Assembly: GCA_002470275.1 (NCBI GenBank)
Contig: DKNY01000020.1
Location: forward strand, 25,068 to 39,968
Direction of reading: 5' to 3'
DNA from: Gammaproteobacteria bacterium UBA7376
Lineage (GTDB): Bacteria > Pseudomonadota > Gammaproteobacteria > Pseudomonadales > Azotimanducaceae
DNA: 14,901 nucleotides
Shown: one piece after another, positions 1 to 7,040 of the stretch
Layout: every line of letters starts with the position of its first letter
Position numbering within the stretch: position 1 is the stretch's first letter
Position numbers and translations under genes: made by a program
Notes under the pieces: model-generated
Databases searched by the model: none
What the model was told of the DNA's origin: nothing
Seen by the model: the letters and a program-made list of their open reading frames with translations, nothing else

Positions 1-1428
1 GTCGGCGTCGAAGATATTGAGCTGATGCCTTTGGTGCTGCCAGTCTAAGGCAGTGCCAAGGACCCAACCGCCGCACTCTGCGGCCTTGGACGGATCGGGA
101 ACGTAGAGATGCTCCTCGGGAAAGACGGTTGCCGGATAGGTGAAGAACTGATGGTCGCCGGTCTCCTCATTGAAGGTGCTTACCCGATTGAACCAGACGG
201 TATCTGGGGTTTTGTCTAGGTCTGTGGAGAGAAAGATCACCCGTGCATTGCGTTGGCCTGAGACGCGAGGATCAACGGTTGGAAACTCCGAGCGCATGCT
301 TGAGGGCAGGGCGGAGGCCTCGCTGGTTTGCCCGGTCTTGGTGTCAATTCTGTAGTGCACCCGATGACCGACATGCTCCGTGAGCGTCTCCACCGATCCG
401 TCCATGATGTTTTTGAAGCTCTCTAGCAGCAGCTTGGCGTCATGGTAGCGATGGCCATCAAATCGAATCACGCCCTGATCGTCTTCCCAGCCGTTGCCGA
501 AATGGAAGACCCACTGGGCCGGTAGCTCGAGCCATTTGTGCCGGTCAAAGTTATTTTTGTCGATGACCAGGACCCGCGTAGCATCTTGTCCCGCCCAGGT
601 ATGGGCATCCAGAAAGTTGGTGGCCGCGCTCCCCGGCTGAAAGTGCAGCGGGGGCAATAAAATGACCAGGTGATTCTGGGTCACGATGAAGTCATGGGGC
701 ATGGTGATGGGATCGACCTTGATGGCCCCAACCTTAAGCACCTTGCCCCGAGGGTCGATATGCTAGAGAACAATGCTGCCCTGGGCAGACAGATAGCTAA
801 AATTCCACAGGCTGCCGTCTGCGTCCAGCCGAGGATGGGCGGAGAATGGGGCGCCCTGGGTTTCCTCAGAAAAGGCGTACAGGCCGCGCGTCTCCAGGGT
901 TACGGGGTCTAGCTCGTAGGGGCTGCCGGCTTCCCACAGGGCCAGCAGCTTATTGGCATGAAATAGCACGCTGATATTGGCCGTGTTGACATCATCAGGA
1001 GAAAATACGTTGGCGGTCTGGGAAGGGGCGCTGCCGAAACCGGGATAGAGCGCTCGGCCTGCGGCTCGCTCGCGAGTTAGCTTGCGCGTGCCCACCAGGC
1101 GCGCCTGATGGGAGATACCCTGAGGCGTTATCCGATAGGCGTGAACCATGCCGTCGCCGTCGAACCAGTGTCCGTAGCGAAACCCGGCTACTTCATGCTG
1201 GGCGGGCCCGTTTCGATAGAGGGTGCCGATCAGGTTAGCCGGAATTCGGCCCGTGACCTGTGGGCGAGATTGATAGGCATCTCGGTCAACGCCTCGAAAG
1301 CCGAGAAGCCAGGGTTTTTCATCCCTGCCCGGCCAGGATGCCGAAACTCCCGCGAGCAGGGCATTTGGGCCAAGGACCGTGAGGCCAGCGAGTAGGGCGG
1401 AGAGGCGGGAGAATTCTCGACGCTGCAT
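1..1428 (-). pseudogene. Carotenoid oxygenase (RPE65/CCD/lignostilbene dioxygenase family), Tat-exported, broken by an in-frame TAG; 3' end beyond window
   Basis: Non-heme iron dioxygenases of this family cleave double bonds of carotenoids, apocarotenoids or stilbenes. The N-terminus carries a twin-arginine motif (QRREFSRL, residues 2-9), a hydrophobic stretch and a possible cleavage site near A30. The family block GTLYRNGP (68-75) followed by HWFDGDGMVH is clear. The first iron-ligand histidine is in FSAHPRLD (H198). At codon 222 (bases 763-765) the frame meets TAG, yet it then stays open for 254 codons to the window edge. That part holds the second ligand in MPHDF (H245), the third in FHFGNGWE (H309) and EFPTVDPR further on. 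The fourth histidine should lie just off the left edge. An ancestral tyrosine codon (TAC/TAT) fits the position, so one base change could explain the stop. A Shine-Dalgarno AGGTGA precedes the ATG. The gene lies 15 bases after the DUF2141 gene and is probably co-transcribed with it. Family call is firm; substrate unknown. The break may be real decay or a sequencing error. Confidence 0.88.
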
Positions 1429-1443
1429 GGCATCACCTGTGCG

Positions 1444-1890
1444 TTATGAGTCGCTCATGCGAATTTTTTGTTGGGTCGGGCCGCTCAACTCGAATTTACT
1501 CTCCGACCAGCCGGGGGGGCCAAAGTTGTTGCTCGCGTTATTGGAGAATCCAATGGGCTCCTTGGGCATGCCAATAAAGTTTTCATCGAGTTTTCCGTTG
1601 TGGTTGACGTCATGAAAGATACGGATGGCATAGTCTCCGACGGGCAAGTCCATTGAGAACGTGAGGCTCGATGAATCCACCCGCTGAATAATGGCCACAG
1701 TGGGGACAGCTGTTTCAGCATCGAAAGCCGGTTCGCTATCAAGCACCTGAATCATCAGGTTGCCCTCAACGGGCCGGATATTGTCGACCACAAGGTTCAG
1801 CTCGTCGGCCCTGGCTAATGTGGACAAGAGCCCAAGTAGCCAAATTGCCGCGACGATCCAAAAGTTACCGATAGCCTTTTTCGTGCCCAT
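1444..1890 (-). CDS. Secreted DUF2141 domain protein
   Basis: This 148-residue protein has an N-terminal signal peptide: basic MGTKK, a hydrophobic core around residues 9-25, and probable cleavage after ARA (residue 28). The rest is one DUF2141 domain. Its signature runs from residue 93 to 120: HDVNHNGKLD, then a glycine/proline stretch ending in EPIGFSNNAS. The DxNxNGxLD segment (D94, N96, N98, D102) resembles a calcium-binding loop, but metal binding is inference. The function of the family is not established; these are small beta-rich exported proteins. The ATG is preceded by AAGGAC. It sits 101 bases downstream of larC and 15 bases upstream of the carotenoid oxygenase gene, so the tightest link is to the oxygenase. 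A periplasmic partner or accessory role for that enzyme is possible but unproven. Confidence 0.85.
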   Translation of the reverse strand: MGTKKAIGNFWIVAAIWLLGLLSTLARADELNLVVDNIRPVEGNLMIQVLDSEPAFDAETAVPTVAIIQRVDSSSLTFSMDLPVGDYAIRIFHDVNHNGKLDENFIGMPKEPIGFSNNASNNFGPPGWSESKFELSGPTQQKIRMSDS

Positions 1891-1991
1891 GTCCTTAACC
1901 TCTGGTGGATACGTTGAGGTTGGGAGTAAGGCGATAGGCGACCAATTGAGACAGGATGAGCGGCGTGAACCCCTCGACAGGTGGCGGGTAG

Positions 1992-3227
1992 TTAGTGGTC
2001 CTCTGGAGGGGGGGCATCCAGGGCCTCAGCGACATCGCGCTCAACGGCTCCTCGGATGCTCCGGTAGTCCTGGCCCAGGCGCTGGCTGATGGTCAGGATA
2101 TCCTCGTGTTCTACCTTCCAGCGTGGGTGGCCGTTGGGTTGGATGACCCGCTTGATTCGTACCGGTCCGAAACGACTCTCAATGGACTGCTCCTCACGCT
2201 CGAGCACGCGCTTATCGAAGGCGAAAATTCTCAGGCCGATGGTGGTGGACTGATTGAGAATGGCATCCGTCACGGCGGTCAAATCTTCTGCTGCACAGAG
2301 CGCTTTCAGACAGTGGGCGGGCCGGCCCTTCTTCATGATGATGGGCGTGAGAAAGACGTCTGCAGCGCCAACGTCAAAGAGCCCCTGGATGAGCGGTTCA
2401 TAGGTCTCAGGGCTCATGTCGTCAATATTCGCCTCTACCTGGAAATGGCGCGATGAGCGCCCGGGCTGAGGTCGCCAGGATATTGCGTCAGCGTTCGCTC
2501 TCTTAGCGGGTTGATAATCCCCCAGGGCGATGCGCAACACGTTGGGCAACTCAAAATCTCGAGTGCCAATACCATAGCCAATCTTCTCCGGTTGGAAGTG
2601 CCCCGCTGGACTGAATTCATCGACGTTGGTGCTCAGGATCGCGGCACCTGTGGGCGTCGTGCACTCCCCCTGAACGCCGCCATAGGTGCACGGAGCGCCC
2701 CGTAATAATTCTTGAGTTGCCGGTCCAGGCACCGGAAAGCGTCCGTGGGCACAGTCTACCCAGCCCGACCCGACCTCCACGGGGTTGCAGAGGATCAACT
2801 CTGGAGCCAGATAGGTGATTGCCGCTGCGGCGGCGACGATATCCACAATGGAGTCCACGGCGCCAACCTCATGAAAGTGGACGTCTGACGGCGGGATATC
2901 ATGAATTTTTCCCTCTGCCTGGGCGATGGCCTCAAACATCTTCAGAGCCCGCTCTCGGATGGGCGGCGCTAGGGGCGCATCCTCCACCAACCTGACGATG
3001 GTGCTGTAGTGCCGATGATCTTGGGTGTCGCTGGTGGTGATGTGAGCATGGCATCCGCGAATACCCTGCTTTTGCCCTTGGGAGAGTTCAAGCTGGAAGT
3101 CTGCGGTTAGCGGAAGCAGGCCAAGCTGCTCTCGCAGCCAGGCTTCGGGTACGCCAAGGTCGACCAGGGCAGCCAGGTGCATATCGCCAGCGATACCGCA
3201 GCTGGGCTGGTAGAACAAGGCCCTCAA
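1992..3227 (-). CDS. larC: LarC, nickel-pincer cofactor biosynthesis protein (nickel insertion), TTG start
   Basis: LarC (DUF111) inserts nickel into pyridinium-3,5-bisthiocarboxylic acid mononucleotide, the last step in making the nickel-pincer nucleotide used by LarA-type racemases and epimerases; it is a cytoplasmic CTP-dependent protein. The 411 residues cover the whole family. Visible motifs are CGIAGDM (10-16, family GxSGDM), HRHY (71-74), FHEVGAVDSIVDI (118-130), and the C-terminal domain with EANIDDMSPE (265-274) and LTPIIMKKGRP (293-303). In Lactobacillus the gene needs a programmed frameshift to join LarC1 and LarC2; here it is one continuous frame. The N-terminus MRALFYQPSCGIAGDM fits the family only if TTG at 3225-3227 is the start. 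I see no Shine-Dalgarno before it, so translation likely depends on the reductase gene, whose TAA ends three bases away. No larB, larE or larA is visible in the window. Confidence 0.92.
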   Translation of the reverse strand: MRALFYQPSCGIAGDMHLAALVDLGVPEAWLREQLGLLPLTADFQLELSQGQKQGIRGCHAHITTSDTQDHRHYSTIVRLVEDAPLAPPIRERALKMFEAIAQAEGKIHDIPPSDVHFHEVGAVDSIVDIVAAAAAITYLAPELILCNPVEVGSGWVDCAHGRFPVPGPATQELLRGAPCTYGGVQGECTTPTGAAILSTNVDEFSPAGHFQPEKIGYGIGTRDFELPNVLRIALGDYQPAKRANADAISWRPQPGRSSRHFQVEANIDDMSPETYEPLIQGLFDVGAADVFLTPIIMKKGRPAHCLKALCAAEDLTAVTDAILNQSTTIGLRIFAFDKRVLEREEQSIESRFGPVRIKRVIQPNGHPRWKVEHEDILTISQRLGQDYRSIRGAVERDVAEALDAPPPEDH

Positions 3228-3230
3228 GGC

Positions 3231-4322
3231 TTAGACGGTCTGTTCGGTCTGGGGAGCGAAGTAAGCCTGGGAGGTAGCCGCTGCGATGAAATTTTCCTTG
3301 AAGTGCAGCATGCTCTGCATGTCCGCATTCACCGCGTCCAGGCCATTCTCGAGAACGAAGGCATAGCTACGCTGAAATTCTGAGAGCGGTGCTTTCAGCA
3401 AGGGCGCGTCGTAATAGCCGTCGAAGGCTTCCGGATTGCCCCATCCCAGCCAGCGTCGACCCGCCAAAAAGCGCCCCGCCTTCATGCCGACTAGTCCCAT
3501 GCCGGAAGCTCGTGCACGATCCAGCAGCGGCCTTAAAGCCTTCATGGTCGGTGAGCCTGGGAGAATGGAGCGGTCATTCCAGTCGTACCAGCCGCCTGGG
3601 GTGATAGCGATCATGGCCAGGTCAAAGTGGCCGGTATCGATGGCCGCCGACAGGACGGCTTCTGCATTTTGATGGGTAGATAGACCCAGGTAGGAAACTT
3701 TTCCGGCGGCCTTCGCCCGTTCGAAGGCGCGATGAACTTCTTCGCTGCGAACGGTAGAAACGTTGTTTTGGCCCATATAGTAGTAGGCGTCAACGTGATC
3801 GACTCCCATCTCGCCCAGAGACTCATCAAGGAAGGCCAGCCAGCCTGCGGCGGCTTTTTTGGCCTCGGCAACGCTGAGTTCCTCATCCCATTCAATGTCG
3901 GCGGGTACGAAGCCCTTGGAAATGAGGAAGATATCATCGCGATGAGACTGTAAAAACGGTGCCAGATTGCGTTCGGCATCGCCATAGTAGTGCTTAAAGC
4001 CAACGTCGAAGGTATTCACGCCGGCTTCGAAAGCGGCGTTGAGCAGGTGATCTTGGCGGCTCCTCGATAGGGTTGCGCCGCAGCCGAAGATCAGCCGGCT
4101 CGATTGGTGCCCCGTTCTGCCCAACCGTTGATAGCGCATGGCGGGCAGCGGGCCGTCTAATCCAGCGGCTTCCTTGGCCTTGAAGAGTGATGCGTGAACA
4201 TCGCCGGTGCGCAGCAGGCTACTTGCGCCCACGGTCACCAACGTACCGTACTGGAGGGCTCGCCTTCGAGACGTATTTATGCGCTCGACCAGTGACGTCT
4301 GAATTTTCGATTCTTGGGCCAT
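3231..4322 (-). CDS. Aldo/keto reductase-family protein with Tat-like signal and substituted catalytic histidine
   Basis: A 363-residue protein with an aldo/keto reductase barrel from about residue 62 (MRYQRLGRTG) to 345. Aspartate and tyrosine of the usual tetrad are in FDVGFKHYYGDAE (D106, Y113) and lysine is in LISKG (K136). The fourth, histidine, normally sits after the VDxYxx strand, but here the strand reads VDHVDAYYYMGQNN, putting methionine (M183) in its place. Ahead of the barrel, TSRRRALQYG (17-26), a hydrophobic stretch and DVHAS (41-45) look like a twin-arginine signal peptide, so export folded with cofactor is likely. I chose ATG at 4322 because GGAGG lies six bases upstream; an earlier ATG at 4358 has no such site. 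It is the first gene of the leftward group and runs straight into larC. Substrate unknown; lacking the histidine it may not be an ordinary carbonyl reductase. Confidence 0.85.
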   Translation of the reverse strand: MAQESKIQTSLVERINTSRRRALQYGTLVTVGASSLLRTGDVHASLFKAKEAAGLDGPLPAMRYQRLGRTGHQSSRLIFGCGATLSRSRQDHLLNAAFEAGVNTFDVGFKHYYGDAERNLAPFLQSHRDDIFLISKGFVPADIEWDEELSVAEAKKAAAGWLAFLDESLGEMGVDHVDAYYYMGQNNVSTVRSEEVHRAFERAKAAGKVSYLGLSTHQNAEAVLSAAIDTGHFDLAMIAITPGGWYDWNDRSILPGSPTMKALRPLLDRARASGMGLVGMKAGRFLAGRRWLGWGNPEAFDGYYDAPLLKAPLSEFQRSYAFVLENGLDAVNADMQSMLHFKENFIAAATSQAYFAPQTEQTV

Positions 4323-4328
4323 GATGTT

Positions 4329-4333
4329 CCTCC
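4329..4333 (-). promoter_or_regulatory. Shine-Dalgarno GGAGG of the aldo/keto reductase gene
   Basis: On the minus strand GGAGG is followed by AACATC and then ATG at 4322. This strong site at ideal spacing decides the start over the in-frame ATG at 4358. Confidence 0.75.
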
Positions 4334-4480
4334 ATTCCCCAATGCGTCTCAGGATCATACCCAGACCGCCTGGGCATTCAAATGTCGATTTTCCGTTCTA
4401 GTCTGAGCGGGCTTGCTCATTTAAAGATGGGTGGCATCTATTCCAGGCTCGAGCGGTTACTATACCGGTCCACCTGGTAT
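4334..4480. promoter_or_regulatory. Divergent promoter region between the reductase gene and rdgC
   Basis: These bases must carry promoters for two divergent transcripts, since the genes on each side read outward. I see no convincing sigma-70 pair. Two dyads are present: CCCAG-ACCGC-CTGGG at 4360-4374, and ATACC/GGTAT arms at 4462-4466 and 4476-4480, just ahead of the rdgC ribosome binding region. Either could be an operator, but neither matches a regulator site I recognise. Confidence 0.4.
4462..4480. repeat. Imperfect inverted repeat in the rdgC leader
   Basis: ATACC (4462-4466) and GGTAT (4476-4480) form five-base arms around a nine-base centre that also has one further pair. The second arm ends one base before the rdgC Shine-Dalgarno region, so folding in mRNA or protein binding could affect rdgC expression. 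A chance dyad of this size is also quite possible. Confidence 0.3.
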
Positions 4481-4490
4481 CGAGGTCGCG

Positions 4491-5390
4491 ATGAATCGGT
4501 TCTTTCGAAATATAAGGCTCTATCGTATTCAATCGGCTTGGCCTCAAGACGAGGTCGGGCTGTCTCAGGCACTCGACGGAGCGGCATTTAAACCCTGTGG
4601 CACCTTCAATGAGCGCAGTAGCGGCTTTGAAGCGCCAGTAGAGGGGGCTGGGGACGCGCTATGCAGGTCCCTGATGGGGGCCGACCTACTCCAGCTTCGG
4701 GTACAGAGCCGCATTATTCCCGTTGCAGCCGTGCAGGAAGCCTTGACTGAGCGCATGGAGGCCTATCGGTCCCGCACGCGAACTGAGCCCTCGCGTCGTG
4801 AGCGGCGAGAACTTAAGGAAGAAATCTACGGGCAATTGCTGCCCCAGGCCCTGCTGAAGTCGGACCGGGTGCAGGCAGCCTATCTTCGTCAGCAGGGCGT
4901 ATTGGCCATCGGCACAGCGTCTGAAACGGCTGCAGAGAACTTTTTGCAAAACCTCGCTCGAGGTATGGTGGGCTTGAAATATATCCCCCTGTCCTTCGAC
5001 AAAGCCCCCACGGAATTACTGAATAAGGTCTTTCTGGGTGGTCAGTCGGGGTCTCTGACTCTGGGCAGAGAGGCGCGCATGCGTGACCCCAGCGATCCAG
5101 GGACGTCGGTAAATTGGCTAGATGTGGACCTGGCCGATGAGGCGGTTCGCCGCCATATCGTTGAGGGCATGAGGCTTGATCGGCTGGGTATGGTCCTAGA
5201 TGGCATGCTGACCTTCGTGCTGGATGAGAACCTGGTGTTCCGCAAACTGCGGCTGGCGGATCAAGAAGAGGCGGTGGTTGAGGAGGAAGATCCCTTGGCC
5301 CAGCATGACGCGTACTTTGTGGTGATGATGGGTGCAATCCAGGCCCTGCTTTCCGCCTTGGAAGAGGCGCTCGGCAATCCGGTGAGCTAG
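4491..5390 (+). CDS. rdgC: RdgC, recombination-associated DNA-binding protein
   Basis: RdgC is a nucleoid-associated, ring-forming dimer that binds double-stranded DNA and restrains RecA filament formation. The 299 residues match the usual length (E. coli 303). The start MNRFFRNIRLYRI corresponds to the MLWFKNLMVYRL opening of the E. coli protein, and AAFKPCG (31-37) matches the family's AFTPCG block. The sequence continues with the long RdgC-like helical and beta segments without a break. ATG at 4491 is preceded by GAGGT at proper spacing; an upstream in-frame GTG at 4431 would only add non-homologous residues. It is divergent from the aldo/keto reductase gene and followed after 99 bases by the sulfatase gene. 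Nothing in that gap looks like a terminator, so some read-through into the sulfatase is possible. There is no clear functional link with its neighbours. Confidence 0.95.
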   Translation: MNRFFRNIRLYRIQSAWPQDEVGLSQALDGAAFKPCGTFNERSSGFEAPVEGAGDALCRSLMGADLLQLRVQSRIIPVAAVQEALTERMEAYRSRTRTEPSRRERRELKEEIYGQLLPQALLKSDRVQAAYLRQQGVLAIGTASETAAENFLQNLARGMVGLKYIPLSFDKAPTELLNKVFLGGQSGSLTLGREARMRDPSDPGTSVNWLDVDLADEAVRRHIVEGMRLDRLGMVLDGMLTFVLDENLVFRKLRLADQEEAVVEEEDPLAQHDAYFVVMMGAIQALLSALEEALGNPVS

Positions 5391-5476
5391 GGAACTGGGA
5401 CTAGCTTGGATGGCCTCCCTAGAGCGGCCGCGCTGGCAGACGATTCGGATCATTCGTGGCATGCTCTTTCCATGAA

Positions 5477-5483
5477 GAGGGAG
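5477..5483 (+). promoter_or_regulatory. Ribosome binding site GAGGGAG of the sulfatase gene
   Basis: GAGGGAG lies six bases before ATG at 5490. The in-frame ATG at 5472 and TTG at 5406 have no such site, and only the 5490 start places the lipobox directly behind a normal signal peptide. Confidence 0.65.
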
Positions 5484-5489
5484 AGCGCC

Positions 5490-7040
5490 ATGCGGTTACT
5501 GTGTTTTCTGGTTTTGGGTGGGCTGCTTGGTGGCTGCGATGCTGCCGTCCAGACAAAGAGCGGGTCGGGGGATACCCAGGGCTTGGATCTACCGAATATT
5601 GTCGTGCTCTTTGCCGACGACCTGGGCTACGGCGATTTGGGCAGTTATGGTCACCCCAATATTCGGACCCCTAACCTAGACGCGTTGGCTGCACGGGGCC
5701 AGCGCTGGACGGATTTTTATATGGCCGCTTCGGTCTGTTCCCCAAGCAGGGCGGCTCTTCTCACCGGCAGGTTGCCCGTTCGCACGGGTCTCTACGGTGA
5801 CGTGATTCGCGTTTTTTTTCCCGATGAGGCCGAAGGATTCCCGGCGGATGAGCTGACGTTGGCAGAAGCCCTGAAGCGGCACGGCTATCGCACTGGCATC
5901 TTTGGCAAATGGCACTTAGGGGATTCGGCGGATGCGCTGCCCACGCGGCATGGCTTCGACAGCTGGTTGGGGGTGCCATACTCCAATGATATGAACTGGG
6001 TGGGTCAGCCCGAGTTCGAGGAGCTGGTTCGCCTTTCATTGGTCAATGATATTGAGACGCGAACACGCCTCTTCGCCGATCGGGCGGCAAAGTATGCGGC
6101 GCCCGAGGCGGCCTATTGGGAGGTGCCGCTGGTCCATAGCCACAGGCGTTCCGATGGTGTCTTTGAAGATAGCCTGGAGCAGCCCACGGATCAGGCCGAG
6201 CTGACTCAGCGCTATACCGAGGCGGCCATCGCCTTTATGGAAGCGTCGGAAGACGCGCCCTTCTTCGTCTATCTCCCCTACACGATGCCACATACTCCGC
6301 TGTTTCGAAGTGACGCCTTTGCCGGACAGAGCATTGGCGGACGCTACGGCGACACGGTTGAGGAGATTGACTGGAGCGTCGGAGAAATTCAGCGGGCGCT
6401 TCGGCGCTTGGGGCTGACCGAGGAAACTCTGGTGGTCTTTACCAGCGACAATGGCCCCTGGCTCACCATGAGAGAGGAGGGGGGGAGCGCTGGGTTGCTG
6501 CGAAACGGCAAGGGCACCACTTTCGAGGGTGGTATGCGCGTCCCCGCCATATTTTCATGGCCAGGGAAAATTGCGCCGGGGGTGACCAGCGAAATAGGCG
6601 CCTCACTGGATTTATTCACCACGGTGATGGCGCTGTTGGATGAGGAAGCAGAGACTGCCCTGGATGGCCTTGATTTGGGCCCGACGCTCTTTAGCGGCGC
6701 TGCCAGTCCTCGGTCCGAGATGCCCTACTACCGGGGTGGAACCCTTTATGCCTATCGGCAGGGACTTTGGAAGCTTCACTTGGTTACTGAGGGAGCCTAT
6801 GGTCAGGCGCCCCCCAAGACCGTGCATGAAACGCCCCAGCTGTTTCATCTTGGGCGGGATCCTGCCGAGCGTTTTGATGTAGCGGATCAACATCCAGAGG
6901 TCGTTGACGCGCTGCGCCAGGCCGTGGACGCGCATCGCGCCTCGATCACCAAGAAGCCCTCGCGCTTCGATCAAAGAGTTGCCCTGGTCCAGCAGCGGAT
7001 GCAGCAAGAGGCATCTCCCGCGAGTCGGAATGAGCCCTAG
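5490..7040 (+). CDS. S1-family (formylglycine-type) sulfatase, predicted lipoprotein
   Basis: A 516-residue sulfatase of the alkaline-phosphatase superfamily that should hydrolyse sulfate esters outside the cytoplasm. The signal peptide MRLLCFLVLGGLLGGC ends in a lipobox (LGGC, C16), so the protein is lipid-anchored. D17 at position +2 is the inner-membrane retention signal in E. coli, suggesting the periplasmic face of the inner membrane. Metal ligands are in FADDLGYGD (D43, D44). CSPSRAALLTGR (83-94) has the C-x-P-x-R core, in which C83 would be converted to formylglycine. GKWHLG (K140, H142), FTSDNGPW and a later NGKGTTFEGG complete the active site. No formylglycine-generating enzyme lies in the window, so it must be elsewhere. 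The 3' end overlaps the start of the phosphotransferase by 11 bases, implying a two-gene transcript. The substrate (carbohydrate, aryl or steroid sulfate) cannot be told from sequence. Confidence 0.93.
   Translation: MRLLCFLVLGGLLGGCDAAVQTKSGSGDTQGLDLPNIVVLFADDLGYGDLGSYGHPNIRTPNLDALAARGQRWTDFYMAASVCSPSRAALLTGRLPVRTGLYGDVIRVFFPDEAEGFPADELTLAEALKRHGYRTGIFGKWHLGDSADALPTRHGFDSWLGVPYSNDMNWVGQPEFEELVRLSLVNDIETRTRLFADRAAKYAAPEAAYWEVPLVHSHRRSDGVFEDSLEQPTDQAELTQRYTEAAIAFMEASEDAPFFVYLPYTMPHTPLFRSDAFAGQSIGGRYGDTVEEIDWSVGEIQRALRRLGLTEETLVVFTSDNGPWLTMREEGGSAGLLRNGKGTTFEGGMRVPAIFSWPGKIAPGVTSEIGASLDLFTTVMALLDEEAETALDGLDLGPTLFSGAASPRSEMPYYRGGTLYAYRQGLWKLHLVTEGAYGQAPPKTVHETPQLFHLGRDPAERFDVADQHPEVVDALRQAVDAHRASITKKPSRFDQRVALVQQRMQQEASPASRNEP

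Noticed and set aside
763..765. TAG read as pyrrolysine or another special amino acid
   Set aside because: Carotenoid oxygenases do not use it, pyrrolysine is not expected in this kind of organism, and no supporting gene is visible.
1992..3227. Programmed frameshift in larC as in Lactobacillus
   Set aside because: The N- and C-terminal domains are in one continuous frame, so no shift is needed.
4813..5337. 174-codon minus-strand frame inside rdgC
   Set aside because: rdgC on the plus strand is a clear family match; the antisense translation is proline- and arginine-rich and low in sense, as expected of a shadow.
5391..5489. Terminator between rdgC and the sulfatase gene
   Set aside because: No stable hairpin followed by a T-run is visible.
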